Source: Gordonia jacobaea (lineage in GTDB: Bacteria; Actinomycetota; Actinomycetes; Mycobacteriales; Mycobacteriaceae). Taken from it: DNA of 64,000 nt. The translations under genes and the position numbers were made by a program. Below are positions 39,830-50,599 of this stretch, piece by piece; the first letter of the stretch is position 1, and every line of letters starts with the position of its first letter. Location: NCBI RefSeq assembly GCF_001186365.1, contig NZ_LDTZ01000021.1, forward strand, positions 62,001 through 126,000, read 5' to 3'. The notes below the pieces were generated by a model. That model was not told the origin of the DNA and ran no database searches. It worked only from the letters and a program-made list of their open reading frames with translations.

Positions 39830-39833
<4 letters not shown>
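38697..39833 (+). CDS. thiO: Glycine oxidase ThiO
   Basis: The 378-residue protein is a DAO-type flavoenzyme. It has an N-terminal FAD motif [34 protein letters not shown] near 45, and a late [16 protein letters not shown] and [13 protein letters not shown] that close the FAD site. It oxidises glycine to iminoacetate, the glycine-derived unit of the thiazole ring. The start is the TTG at 38697, set by the riboswitch ribosome site. About residues 85-103 form a Gly/Glu/Thr-rich insert. It overlaps thiS by 4 bases. Confidence 0.93.
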
Positions 39834-40958
<1,125 letters not shown>

Positions 40959-40964
40959 ATTGCT

Positions 40965-41894
40965 ATGGTCGAATCAATGCTTGCCGCGGCCGATCTGACC
41001 AAGACCTTCGGGGGCGTGACCGCCGTCGACCACCTGAGTTTCACCGTCGCGCCGGGGCGCGTGACCGGATTCCTCGGGCCCAACGGGGCGGGGAAATCCA
41101 CGACGATGCGCATGATCCTCGGCCTCGACCGGCCGACGTCGGGAACAGCAACTGTCGGGGGTCGGCTCTATCGCGAACTCGACCATCCACTGCGTCAGGT
41201 GGGCGCTCTGCTCGACGCCAAGTGGGTGCACCCCAACCGGAGCGCGCGCAATCATCTGCGGTGGATGGCCGCGACCAACGACATCCCGGTCGGCAGAGTC
41301 GACGAAGTGCTCGAGATGGTCGGCCTGACGTCCGTCGCAGACCAACGGGCAGGCGGTTTCTCGCTCGGTATGTCGCAGCGACTCGGGCTCGCGGGCGCAC
41401 TGCTCGGCGATCCGCACACTCTCGTCTTCGACGAACCGGTCAACGGACTCGACCCGGAAGGCATCGTCTGGGTCCGCAACTTCATGCGGGCGCTGGCCGC
41501 GGAGGGCAGGACGGTGTTCGTGTCGAGCCATCTGCTCACCGAGATGTCGCTGACGGCCGACCACGTGGTCGTCATCGGGCGGGGCAGGCTGATCGCCGAC
41601 TGCTCGATCTCGGAGTTCACCGCGCGGGCGCGCCCGGTGGCCCGGGTACGTACCCCGCAACCGGCGGAACTCCACCGGGCACTCGAGGCCGCTGGGTTGG
41701 CGGTGACCCCGGTCGCCGGACAGGACGGCCGGGTGTACCTCACCGTCGCAGACGCCACCACCGACCAGGTCGGCGATGTCGCGGCCGCTGCGGGAATCGG
41801 GTTACACGAGTTGGTGTCCGACACCCCGTCGCTCGAAGAGGTCTTCATGGCAGCCACAGCCGAGTCGATCGACTACCGGGGAGGGCAGCACTGA
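40965..41894 (+). CDS. ABC transporter ATP-binding protein
   Basis: The 309-residue ATPase has Walker A GPNGAGKST near 42, signature FSLGMSQRLGLAGALLGDP, Walker B LVFDEPVNGLDPEG and switch His SSHLLTE. Its C-terminal extension (about 225-305) is typical of ABC-2 type drug or lantibiotic immunity ATPases. ATGs at 40965 and 40977 are both possible starts. It overlaps the permease gene by one base (TGATG). The substrate is unknown. Confidence 0.9.
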   Translation: MVESMLAAADLTKTFGGVTAVDHLSFTVAPGRVTGFLGPNGAGKSTTMRMILGLDRPTSGTATVGGRLYRELDHPLRQVGALLDAKWVHPNRSARNHLRWMAATNDIPVGRVDEVLEMVGLTSVADQRAGGFSLGMSQRLGLAGALLGDPHTLVFDEPVNGLDPEGIVWVRNFMRALAAEGRTVFVSSHLLTEMSLTADHVVVIGRGRLIADCSISEFTARARPVARVRTPQPAELHRALEAAGLAVTPVAGQDGRVYLTVADATTDQVGDVAAAAGIGLHELVSDTPSLEEVFMAATAESIDYRGGQH

Positions 41895-42682
41895 TGGGCG
41901 TGGTCCGGTCCGAACGGATCAAGCTGACCAGTACCCGTGCGCCGTGGTGGTGCATAGCGGCGGTCGTCGTACTCGGTCTCGGTATCGCGGGACTGATCGC
42001 GCTCGTGACTCGCGGTGCTGGCGCGATCGCCGACCAACCCGAGGGAGCCGGGACCGACGGATCGGTCGACCAGAGCAGCGCGGCGTCGGTCTATCTGATC
42101 GGGGTGAATTTCTTCGGAGTCGTCATCTTGATGATCATGGCGGTACTCGGCGTGACCACCGAGTTCCGCTTCGGCACCATCCGTACGTCGTTCCTGGCGA
42201 CCCCTCGTCGCCAGAATGTGTTGTGCGCGAAGGCATTGGTGTACATCGCGTTGACGTTTGTCGTCGTCGTGCCGTTGTCGTTGTGCAGCGTTCTGCTCGT
42301 GAAGGCGGTGAACGGTTCGGCTGGTCTCGACCTCGGCAGCGAACACGTGATCAGGCAGATCTGGGGTACCGCGGTCTGGGCGGCGCTGTGCGTCGTCGTC
42401 GGGATCGGTGTCGGTGCCATCGTGCGACAGACCGCTGGTGCGGTCTCGGTGGTGCTGGTGTGGATGCTGGTCCTCGAGAACGTTGCCGCGGCACTGCCGG
42501 TCGTGGGACGTCGAATCGGGCCATTTCTCCCGTTCCGCAACGGCTCTCGATTCCTCGACGGCGACTTTCCCGGCGATGGCTACCACTGGAATTCGTGGGT
42601 CTCGCTGGTCTACTTCGGGATCTTCGCCGCGATCGTCTTCGCTGTCGGTGTGCTCCTGGTGAATCGACGCGACGCCGGGTAG
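41894..42682 (+). CDS. ABC-2 type permease
   Basis: The 262-residue protein starts at the ATG overlapping the previous stop. It has six hydrophobic segments (about 18-40, 70-92, 110-135, 155-180, 190-210 and 235-255) and the usual cytoplasmic start VRSERIKLTSTRAPWW. TTEFRFGTIRTSFLATPRR after the second segment is the classic ABC-2 coupling region. With the ATPase it forms a small efflux or bacitracin-like immunity transporter. A LAL regulator follows about 100 bases later. Confidence 0.88.
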   Translation: MGVVRSERIKLTSTRAPWWCIAAVVVLGLGIAGLIALVTRGAGAIADQPEGAGTDGSVDQSSAASVYLIGVNFFGVVILMIMAVLGVTTEFRFGTIRTSFLATPRRQNVLCAKALVYIALTFVVVVPLSLCSVLLVKAVNGSAGLDLGSEHVIRQIWGTAVWAALCVVVGIGVGAIVRQTAGAVSVVLVWMLVLENVAAALPVVGRRIGPFLPFRNGSRFLDGDFPGDGYHWNSWVSLVYFGIFAAIVFAVGVLLVNRRDAG

Positions 42683-42780
42683 CCGGACCCGGAGCCAGAC
42701 GCGTTGAGTAGTCCGTTCAGGGGACAGCCCTTTCTCGTGGGAGTCGGAGAGCTGCGGGTCGAGGATTAGACTCGAAACCC

Positions 42781-45396
42781 ATGCAGGGCACGTGGCCACT
42801 GATCGAGCGGGAGCAGGAATTCCGCACGATCCAGTCTGCGCTGAATCCGGGCGGTTCGGTGTGCGGGGTGGTGCTGACAGGCGATTCGGGCGTCGGTAAG
42901 ACGACGTTGGCGCGGCTGGTCACATCGGGTACCGATACGGGGGTTCGCTGGGTCGCGGGTACCGAGTCGGCTCGATCGATACCGCTCGGAGTATTCGCGC
43001 ATCTCGTCGGTCCCGCGGTGTCGAGCGACCCGGTGACGTATCTGTCAGCGGCGCGTGAAAGCCTTCTGGCACAGGGCGATACGATCATCGGCGTCGACGA
43101 CGCGCATCTCCTCGACGAGTTGTCGGCGACGTTGCTCCATCAACTCGCAATTGATCGAGCCGTGCAGATCGTCGCAACCGTGCGCAGCGGTGAGGCCGTG
43201 CCCGACGCCGTCACCTCGCTCTGGAAAGACAACCACCTCATCCGAATCACGTTGTCGCCGTTCACCAAAGAGCAGAGCGTCGATCTCATCGAGTCCGTCC
43301 TCGGCGGACAACTCGAGGAGCATTCCGCAGACCGTATGTGGGAAGCCTCCGGCGGCAACGCCCTGTTTCTGCGACATCTCGTCGAGGGCGCACGGGCAGC
43401 GCGCACCCTGCGGCAGGTCAACGGTGTGTGGCAGCTCCGCGGACGCGCTGCGATCACCTCCGAGCTCGCCTCGCTTCTCGCCGGCCGCGTCGAACAACTG
43501 CAGCCCGATGTCCTTGCCGCTCTGAAGTACCTGAGCCTGTGCGAACCTCTCGACATCGATGTGCTGTCGGATCTCACCAGCGAAGAGGCCGTCGAACAAG
43601 CCGAGATCGACGGCCTCGTCCGCATTGCCCGAGATGGCCGCAGCCTCAACGTCTCCTTTCACCATCCCCTGTTCGGAGAGGTCATCCGGCACGGTCTCGG
43701 ACTCGCGTCGTCGCGTCGACTCCGCGGTGCGCTCGTCAGAGCACTCGACTCGCGGCCCAAAGACACTCCCGCGGCGCGAATTCGACTCGCCGACCTGGCA
43801 CTTGAAAGCGACGTCGGTGCCATCGACCCGTCGCTGCTCGGTTCGGCAGCCCGCGACGCACTCAACTTGGCGCAGGTTCCGATGGGTGAGCGGTTCGCGC
43901 GCGCGGCAATTGCCGACGGGGGTGGCCCGGATGAGGCAGAGCTGCTGGCCCGCGCGTTGATGTGGCAGGCCCGGCCGGATCAGGCGGAGCAGTTACTCGC
44001 GCAGTACCGGCTCGCCGATCTCGGTGAGGTCAGAGCCACCCGCATCGGCGTCCTGCGCGTCGGAAACATGTTCTGGGCCATGGGCGATTCGAAACGCGCC
44101 GACGAGTTGCTCGATGAAGTGCGTGCGTGCGTCACCGAACCCTTGCTCACGCCGATCGTCGACGCGATCGGGTCGGCATGTGCACTTTTCGAGAACGATC
44201 TCGCACGCGCGGTCGAGCTTTCCGACGATGTGCTCGCGGCGTCGTCTCCGCTGCCCTGGGCAGTCGAGTGGGCGGCGTTCGGCGGCATGCTCGCCCGCGC
44301 GCTACAGGGACATGGCGACGACGTCGCGCCCCTTGCTGCCCAGGCACGTGACGCCGAGGCGAAAACCGATGGGATGCTGCGCTTTCCGGCAGGCATCGGC
44401 GAGGTACTGTCACTCACGCTCACCGGCCATCTCGATGAGGCGCAGGTCGCGGCACAGCGGTACGCCACCTTCGCCGACACCGCGCAGTACCTCGGTTGGG
44501 CGATGGCGGGAGAACTCGTTGCCGCTGTCGACCTCGCGCGCGGCAGGTGCACCGCCGTCACACGACGCATCGAACAGACCCTCGCGACGCTCGACACCGA
44601 CGAATACTCGGCAACCTGGAACTTCCCGGCCTACCTGTTCCTCATCGAGTCACTGTCGGCAATGGGATTGGCCGACGAAGCCGACATCGCGCTCGCCCGA
44701 GCAGGCGAGCACTACGGCAGGCAGGTCGCGGTGTTCGGGCCGATGCTCGGTGTCGCTGCCGCCTGGCAGGCCGCGTCCGCGGGGATGATCACCACCGCGA
44801 TCGCCCTCGCGAATGACGCGGCGCAGCAGGCGCGTGAGGCAGGGCAGTTCGCCGTCGAAGCCGAATCACTGCACACCGCTGCACGTTTCGGCGATACAAC
44901 GGTTGCGGACAGGCTCGCCGAACTCAGCGGCGTCGTCGACGGGCCGCTCGTCGGCCTCTATGCACGCCACGCGCGGGCCAGTGCCGATGGCGACGGCGTC
45001 GAACTCGATCTGTGTGCCGCCGATTTCGAGAAGCTGGGCTACCTGCTCTCGGCGGCCGACTCGGCCGCGCAGGCAAGTGTGCTGCACGACAACGCTTCAC
45101 ACCGTTCGGCGACGGTCGCGTCGGCGGCGATGGCCGACCGCATCTCGGCGTCGTGCGGCGGTCTGCGGACACCCGCTTTGGTGCGTGCGGCACAACCGTT
45201 GCCGCTCACCACGCGCGAACGGGAGATCGCCAACCTGGTGGCCGCAGGACTCTCGAACAAGCAGATCGCCGAGCGCCTCGTGGTCTCCGTGCGCACAGTC
45301 GAGGGGCACATCTACCGTGCCTGCGTGAAGCTCGACGTGACCGACCGCGCCGACATCGCGGCGATCCTCACGCAACAACGGGCGGTCAGTCCTTAA
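42781..45396 (+). CDS. Large LuxR-family (LAL) transcriptional regulator
   Basis: The 871-residue protein has an N-terminal AAA ATPase with Walker A GDSGVGKTT (34-42) and Walker B IIGVDDAH near 105, a long helical repeat middle (about 300-790), and a C-terminal LuxR helix-turn-helix (about 805-865) with TTREREIANLVAAGLSNKQI. LAL regulators use ATP and a ligand to activate operons such as sugar use or secondary metabolism. Neighbours do not reveal the target. The ABC transporter upstream and the membrane protein 4 bases downstream are candidates. Confidence 0.9.
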   Translation: MQGTWPLIEREQEFRTIQSALNPGGSVCGVVLTGDSGVGKTTLARLVTSGTDTGVRWVAGTESARSIPLGVFAHLVGPAVSSDPVTYLSAARESLLAQGDTIIGVDDAHLLDELSATLLHQLAIDRAVQIVATVRSGEAVPDAVTSLWKDNHLIRITLSPFTKEQSVDLIESVLGGQLEEHSADRMWEASGGNALFLRHLVEGARAARTLRQVNGVWQLRGRAAITSELASLLAGRVEQLQPDVLAALKYLSLCEPLDIDVLSDLTSEEAVEQAEIDGLVRIARDGRSLNVSFHHPLFGEVIRHGLGLASSRRLRGALVRALDSRPKDTPAARIRLADLALESDVGAIDPSLLGSAARDALNLAQVPMGERFARAAIADGGGPDEAELLARALMWQARPDQAEQLLAQYRLADLGEVRATRIGVLRVGNMFWAMGDSKRADELLDEVRACVTEPLLTPIVDAIGSACALFENDLARAVELSDDVLAASSPLPWAVEWAAFGGMLARALQGHGDDVAPLAAQARDAEAKTDGMLRFPAGIGEVLSLTLTGHLDEAQVAAQRYATFADTAQYLGWAMAGELVAAVDLARGRCTAVTRRIEQTLATLDTDEYSATWNFPAYLFLIESLSAMGLADEADIALARAGEHYGRQVAVFGPMLGVAAAWQAASAGMITTAIALANDAAQQAREAGQFAVEAESLHTAARFGDTTVADRLAELSGVVDGPLVGLYARHARASADGDGVELDLCAADFEKLGYLLSAADSAAQASVLHDNASHRSATVASAAMADRISASCGGLRTPALVRAAQPLPLTTREREIANLVAAGLSNKQIAERLVVSVRTVEGHIYRACVKLDVTDRADIAAILTQQRAVSP

Positions 45397-45400
45397 CCTG

Positions 45401-46378
45401 TTGGACGTGGGCAACACACGGCCCGGCGCCGAGAGCGACCGCACGCGGTGGGGAAGCGGCCTGCGACAACTGACGACCGCCGAATGGCAGGTCATCCGTG
45501 GTCGCGACCCCGACCCCGACCTCGACGCCGTCGAGATAACGGAGTTCTCCGGTCCACTTCTCGCCGGCGGACTCGTCATCGCGATCGTCGGAGTCCTGCC
45601 GCTCGTCGGGACACGTTTGTCAGAGAACGCCGACAGCTTGTTCGGACCGCTGATCGGCTCCTTCGCGCTCGCGGCCGTGTGCACTACGACGGTTGCGTGG
45701 CTGCTGAGCGCGCTGATCTCCGGACTCGTCGTGCTGGTCGTCTACGACGTCAGTCCGAAAGTGGCGAGCGCAGCGACCGAGGGTGCGCTGCGCGGCTCAT
45801 TCGGCCGGATCGAGGGCGCGGCCAGTTCGGTGACGCTCGTCGCGTTGATTTCGGGATTGATCTCGTTGGCAATCGGATTGCCGAATATGGCGTCGAGCGA
45901 CGATGAATCCTCGGTGATAGAGGAACTGCTCTCCGCGCAGGTCGCGTGTCTGCTGCTGGTGCTGATGTTGGGCTTCGCCGCCGAGTCGATCAGGACATCT
46001 GCGGAGATCCTGGGCTCGCAGGTCAAAGTCATCGGGTGGCTCGGGTCATTGCTGATCGTGCTGATCTCGTTCTATCTCGCATCGAGCGCCGGTCCGTTCG
46101 CGCCGGTCAAGCTCACGCGCAACATCCTCGAGGCGTGGCTGCCTGCCGACATCGACGGCGTGCCACGAGCGCAGGTGATCTCAGACGTCATGCCCAACAA
46201 CAGCTACCTGTGGTCGATGCTGATCATCGCGCCGTTCGTGACGGTCACTTGGTTTGTCACCGCGTGGCGACTCGGCGCCATACGCAACCTCCGCGCCGCC
46301 GTGCGGGCCGCCGCGGGTCAAGGAGAAGGTCAAGGAGAAGACGGACTAGAGGTCGAGGGCAGCGATCAGCACGAGTAG
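45401..46378 (+). CDS. Multi-helix membrane protein of unknown function
   Basis: The 325-residue product has about six hydrophobic segments (near 50-70, 85-125, 145-165, 180-200, 215-235 and 270-292). It has a charged N-terminus and a Gly/Glu-rich tail. The start is TTG 45401 or GTG 45407. It begins right after the LAL regulator stop and is probably co-transcribed. Its end overlaps the convergent transporter gene by 13 bases. I do not recognise the family. Confidence 0.65.
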   Translation: MDVGNTRPGAESDRTRWGSGLRQLTTAEWQVIRGRDPDPDLDAVEITEFSGPLLAGGLVIAIVGVLPLVGTRLSENADSLFGPLIGSFALAAVCTTTVAWLLSALISGLVVLVVYDVSPKVASAATEGALRGSFGRIEGAASSVTLVALISGLISLAIGLPNMASSDDESSVIEELLSAQVACLLLVLMLGFAAESIRTSAEILGSQVKVIGWLGSLLIVLISFYLASSAGPFAPVKLTRNILEAWLPADIDGVPRAQVISDVMPNNSYLWSMLIIAPFVTVTWFVTAWRLGAIRNLRAAVRAAAGQGEGQGEDGLEVEGSDQHE

Positions 46379-47604
46379 CGGCGTGAGGGCTGCCGGTCGT
46401 CGAGGTCGGCGTCGGTGAAGTCGATGTCCGACCTCGACGACGAGTCGGCAACACCGTGGTCCTCAGCGCGGCCGTGCTCCTCACCAACGTTGCGACTTTC
46501 ATTACCGCTGCGACTCCCATTACTGCTGCGGCCCTCGTCGTCGTCATCGTCGTCGAAGTCGGCGGGCGCGAATCCGAAGGAGTCGATCTCGTCGGAAGCG
46601 GTCATATCGGAGCGCAGCTCCCCGCTCTCGAATTGCCCGCTCTCGAATTCGCTGTCGTCGTAGTCGTCGAACTCATCGTCTTCACGTCCGCGACGCCACC
46701 CGCCTTTCATCGGGGGTGCCTCACCGAAGTGGTCGGGATCTCCGGAGCCGTACCAGGCGACCAGTACGGCGCCGACGACAGCTCCGAGGAAGCCGACCAG
46801 AGCGAGCCATCCAAGGCCAGGCTTGGCTTGATCGCCGAGGAACATGACGCCGATGAGGCTCGGACCTGCCGTTTCGCCGACAACGAGCACCGCGGTGACG
46901 CCGTTGACAGCGCCGAGCTGTAGCGCGACGGTCTGCACGAAGAAACCGACGGCACCCGCGATCGCGATGGTCCATGCTGCGGGATCGAGGAGCAGTCGCA
47001 CGGGGTCGAACGGGTGGATGCCGTCGAGGATGCGCACCGCGATGGCGATGACACCGAACAGCAGGCCTGCGGCAGCACCGCCCGCGATCGCTCCGTGTCG
47101 GCCGAGTCGGTACACCGACAGCAACGCCAGCCCGCTCAAGACGATGGTGGCGAAGAACAGCAGCCAATGGAATGAGTGGTCGCCGGAATCACCTGTCTGA
47201 TGCGACGACGACATGCCGAGAAGGCACAGCGAGAACACCACGAGCCAGATGGCGATCCAGTCGCGTGTATGCAGCGCGATGTTGAGCATGATGGTGCCGA
47301 GCAGTGCGGTGATCACCAGGTTGGCCGAGACGATCGTCTGCGACAAGAACAGCGGCAGGTAGCGCGCCGCGACGGCGCCGCCGGCGAAACCGACGGTCAC
47401 CAGCACCGTTCCCAGGATGAACGCCGGGTCGACGAAGGTCGACGCTGTCGAGCGAAGCGTCGGACCCCCGGCGGCATTGGTGGTCTCGATGCCCTCATCA
47501 CGGTCGATCTGCGCGGCACGACGAGCCCCGAGGGCGCGCAGCACCGTCGACATCCCGTAAGCCACCGCGGCGAGGCTCGCCGCGATGACGCCTATGAGGA
47601 ACAT
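46366..47604 (-). CDS. DMT-superfamily (NIPA/EamA-like) membrane protein with acidic tail
   Basis: The 412-residue protein has nine or ten hydrophobic segments in residues 1-295, starting MFLIGVIAASLAAVAYGMSTVL, with LSQTIVSANLVITALLG and VLVVGETAGPSLIGVMFLGD. This fits the DMT superfamily (actinobacterial DMT/NIPA-like group). Residues about 310-412 form a very acidic, Ser-rich disordered tail with runs of Asp, which is unusual for the family. Substrate is unknown. The gene stands alone and converges on the previous one. Confidence 0.75.
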   Translation of the reverse strand: MFLIGVIAASLAAVAYGMSTVLRALGARRAAQIDRDEGIETTNAAGGPTLRSTASTFVDPAFILGTVLVTVGFAGGAVAARYLPLFLSQTIVSANLVITALLGTIMLNIALHTRDWIAIWLVVFSLCLLGMSSSHQTGDSGDHSFHWLLFFATIVLSGLALLSVYRLGRHGAIAGGAAAGLLFGVIAIAVRILDGIHPFDPVRLLLDPAAWTIAIAGAVGFFVQTVALQLGAVNGVTAVLVVGETAGPSLIGVMFLGDQAKPGLGWLALVGFLGAVVGAVLVAWYGSGDPDHFGEAPPMKGGWRRGREDDEFDDYDDSEFESGQFESGELRSDMTASDEIDSFGFAPADFDDDDDDEGRSSNGSRSGNESRNVGEEHGRAEDHGVADSSSRSDIDFTDADLDDRQPSRRYSC

Positions 47605-47877
47605 GCGACCCGCCTCTCTGCTATTCGTCGTCTATTCGTGTTATCCACCCGGTCCATCGGAGTCGGCCCCGGTGGACGGGAGCCGAGGAATCGTCCGGCC
47701 CTAGTGGTCGTGCAATGAAGACTCCCCCTACAACCACAACTCATCGGTCAACGGTCGGCAAGCGAGTTATTATTCCACTCTCAGTATTCACCGAGGTACC
47801 GACAATCCCGTCGCCGCCCGTCTCAGGCCGTCCCCGCCCGCCTCGGGCGGACGCCGACCACTGACTAGACTCGCGAT
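47605..47877. other. Intergenic region with divergent promoters
   Basis: This 273-base stretch separates two divergent starts. The part 47715-47800 is AT-richer (GCGAGTTATTATTCCACTCTC). TAGACT at 47865-47870 lies 7 bases before the ATP-grasp GTG, so that gene may be leaderless or read from an upstream promoter. No gene or clear palindrome was seen. Confidence 0.4.
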
Positions 47878-49044
47878 GTGGCGACATCCCCGAAGAAGCA
47901 CGTACTGATCACCTTCGGCCGCTCTTTCCTCACGCTGAACCTGGCGAGGCTGATGTCGGCGGCGGGTCATCGGGTGACCGTCGTCGACAGCATCCCGATC
48001 GGTGTCAGCCGCTTCTCCAACTCGGTCGACGCATTTCACAAGGTGCCTCCACCGAAGTTCGAGCCCCGCGACTACTGCCGCGAACTCGCTCGAATCGTCG
48101 TCGACGAAAAAGTCGACATGGTCATTCCCATCCACGAGGAAACCGACATCTTGTCGATGATGGTCGGACTGTTCCCTGCGGAGTGCGAGGTGTTTTTGTC
48201 CGATTTCGACACCGAGAACAAGCTGCACAACAAGTACGACTTCCAGCGTGAATTGGTCTCACTGGGCATTCCCACGCTGAAGTTCGCCGTCGTCGAAGGA
48301 CCCGACGACGCCGCAGCGCTCGACTTCGACGTCCCGTTCGCGCTCAAGCAGTGCTATTCGCGCGGGTCGCAGAAAGTGCACAAGATCACTCCCGGCGAGA
48401 ACCTCGACTGGGTCGAATACGATCCGACGAATCCGTGGCTTGCCCAGGAGTGGATGGAAGGCAAGCGGTACTGCACCTACTCGGTCTGTCGCGACGGCAA
48501 GGTCAACGCACACGCGACCTACCCCGTCAGCTACGCGATCGGCGGCAGTTCGTGCCTGTCGTTCAGTTCGATCGAACATCAACCGATCCTGGACTGGATC
48601 ACCGAATTTGTTGCGGCGCAGAGGTTTACCGGCCAGGCCGGATTCGACTTCATCGAGGGTGCCGACGGCAGCCTCTACTGCATCGAGTGCAACCCCCGAT
48701 CGACGAGCGGGATCATGATGTTCCGCCCCCACAACGACGTACCCGCGGCGTTCTTCGGCCACAACGACGACCTCATCGTTCCCGACTCCGACGTCGACCG
48801 CATGATCGGACTCGGCATGCTGCTCTACGGCTGGACGAAGGCATCACGCCAGGGGCGGTCGATGCGCCAGTTCTGGAAGGACTTCCGCTCGTACGAGGAC
48901 GTGATCTTCGAGCGCGGCGACATGAAGCCCGGGGTCATGCTGCCGGTCGCCTACGCGTCGATTCTGCGCGACTGCCGTCGCTACCACGTCGGCCTGGCCG
49001 AGGGCTTCATGCACGACCACGAATGGGACGGCCACCCGATCTGA
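47878..49044 (+). CDS. ATP-grasp domain protein
   Basis: The 388-residue protein starts at GTG 47878. It has a Rossmann-like preATP-grasp region (KHVLITFGRSFLTLNLARLMSAAG, VVDSIP) and the ATP-grasp part (about 115-300): FALKQCYSRGSQ for ATP binding and GFDFIEGADGSLYCIECNPR for magnesium. Such enzymes ligate a carboxylate to an amine through an acyl phosphate, as in carbamoyl phosphate synthase. The product cannot be named. No partner biosynthetic genes lie beside it; guanine deaminase converges on it. Confidence 0.82.
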   Translation: MATSPKKHVLITFGRSFLTLNLARLMSAAGHRVTVVDSIPIGVSRFSNSVDAFHKVPPPKFEPRDYCRELARIVVDEKVDMVIPIHEETDILSMMVGLFPAECEVFLSDFDTENKLHNKYDFQRELVSLGIPTLKFAVVEGPDDAAALDFDVPFALKQCYSRGSQKVHKITPGENLDWVEYDPTNPWLAQEWMEGKRYCTYSVCRDGKVNAHATYPVSYAIGGSSCLSFSSIEHQPILDWITEFVAAQRFTGQAGFDFIEGADGSLYCIECNPRSTSGIMMFRPHNDVPAAFFGHNDDLIVPDSDVDRMIGLGMLLYGWTKASRQGRSMRQFWKDFRSYEDVIFERGDMKPGVMLPVAYASILRDCRRYHVGLAEGFMHDHEWDGHPI

Positions 49045-49086
49045 GCCACTGAGTTGTCGAGCTACTGCGTCGGGTTGCGGTAGCGC

Positions 49087-50556
49087 TCACACCGCGCCGA
49101 AGTCGACCTTGTCGCCGCCGACGTAGACCTCGGCGATCGCCGGTTCGCGCATGCCCATCAGGAGCGCGAAAAGTGTTTGGTCGCGCGCTCTTTGCGGGTC
49201 GTCGTCGCGAACTCCGTTGCGCAGCATCCGTTCCAGCGGCGGCCATCGCTGCGGGTCGATCACCAGGAAGTCGGCTTCCTTGCCGACGTCGAAGTTGCCG
49301 AAGCGTGATTCGGCGTCGAGAGCGCGTGCGCCCGCGAGGGTTCCGCTGAACAGCATCTGGGCCGGATGCATGGCAACGCTCGCCTCGCCCGCTTCGGAGA
49401 TGTGCACCTTGTAGGCGTCACCGGCAACCTTCGAGATCAGCCACTCGTCGCCACCTCCGCAGTCGCTGCCCAGCGCGATGGTCACCCCCGCATCGACGGT
49501 GCGGTTCCACGGCATGGTGCCGGAGCCGAGGAACAACTGGGACGTCGGGCAGTGCGCGATCGACGTGCCGGTCTCCGCCATCCGAGCCAGTTCGGCGTCG
49601 GTGCAGTGCACGCAGTGGGCAAGAATGGTGCGCCTGCCGAGCAGGCTTTCGCCGCCGACGGCCGAACCCGGGAGAAACTTGCCGTCGTAGGTGTCGAGAT
49701 AGCACTCCACGTCGAAGAGTTGCTTGACCAGGTCGACCTCGCCGGTGCCGGGCCGGTTGTTCTCGTTGAGGTGTGTGTGGATGTAGACGCCGCGGTCGCG
49801 CACCTGCGCGTAGAGCTCACCGAGCGCCGCGAGGGTCTGCGTTGTCACCGACAGTGTGAAGCGGGGCACGATCGCGGTGAGCAGTCGAGCGGTGTCGGGG
49901 TCTCCGGTGTCGGCCGCGTGCCACCGATCGATCTCGGCGGTGGTCAATGCGATCGCGTCGGCCTCCGAGGTCATCAGCGGGGCAGCCGAATCCGGACCCT
50001 GGGTCTGGATGCCGCGACCGCTGACGATGCGCAGTCCGGCGCGCTGTGTCGCCTCGAATAGTTCGTCCTGTGCCACGGGGAAGGCCGAACCGAACACCAT
50101 CGCGGCTGTGGTGCCCGCGGCGATCCTGGCGCGGGTGAAGTCGCGCGCGATCGTGCGGGCGAACACCGGGTCGGCCAGTCGCGACTCCGCGGGAAAGATG
50201 CAGTTGTTCAGCCATTCCAGCAGCTGGCCGCCGCCGTACGCGTCGAGCTCGTAGGTCTGCGGAAAGTGCACATGGGCGTCGACGAATCCCGGCAGCAGGA
50301 AGGCGCCGCCATGGTCGACGACGACATCGCCGGGCTGCGCGGGCAGTTCGTCGAAGGGGCCGCAGAAGTCGATCAGCCCATCGGCGGTGATGGCCAGCGC
50401 ACCATCGGGGATGTCGACGAGCGCTGAGTCGGCGTCCGAGACCGTCGGCGAGCCTGCGATGTGCATGATGCGTCCCCGATGGATACGACGCTGTGCTGAG
50501 GTGCCAGGATTCGCTGCGGTGCCGGGGCTTGTCACGTCGGGGGCATTCACGCGCAC
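49087..50556 (-). CDS. guaD: Guanine deaminase
   Basis: The 489-residue amidohydrolase has the metal motif PGFVDAHVHFPQ near 80, the substrate-lid GGGQLLEWLNNCIFPAE, and then metal-ligand regions HTHLNENNR, LAHCVHCTD and ALGSDCGGGD. The LEWLNNCIFPAE stretch is typical of guanine deaminase, which converts guanine to xanthine and ammonia for purine reuse or catabolism. The first 25 residues are Pro/Ser/Gly-rich, so a later start is possible. It is read with the ceramidase upstream on the same strand, 43 bases away, but a shared role is unlikely. Confidence 0.9.
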   Translation of the reverse strand: MRVNAPDVTSPGTAANPGTSAQRRIHRGRIMHIAGSPTVSDADSALVDIPDGALAITADGLIDFCGPFDELPAQPGDVVVDHGGAFLLPGFVDAHVHFPQTYELDAYGGGQLLEWLNNCIFPAESRLADPVFARTIARDFTRARIAAGTTAAMVFGSAFPVAQDELFEATQRAGLRIVSGRGIQTQGPDSAAPLMTSEADAIALTTAEIDRWHAADTGDPDTARLLTAIVPRFTLSVTTQTLAALGELYAQVRDRGVYIHTHLNENNRPGTGEVDLVKQLFDVECYLDTYDGKFLPGSAVGGESLLGRRTILAHCVHCTDAELARMAETGTSIAHCPTSQLFLGSGTMPWNRTVDAGVTIALGSDCGGGDEWLISKVAGDAYKVHISEAGEASVAMHPAQMLFSGTLAGARALDAESRFGNFDVGKEADFLVIDPQRWPPLERMLRNGVRDDDPQRARDQTLFALLMGMREPAIAEVYVGGDKVDFGAV

Positions 50557-50599
50557 AACACAACCACAGGTTCGACGGTTCGGCCTGTCGGGACCGGCA

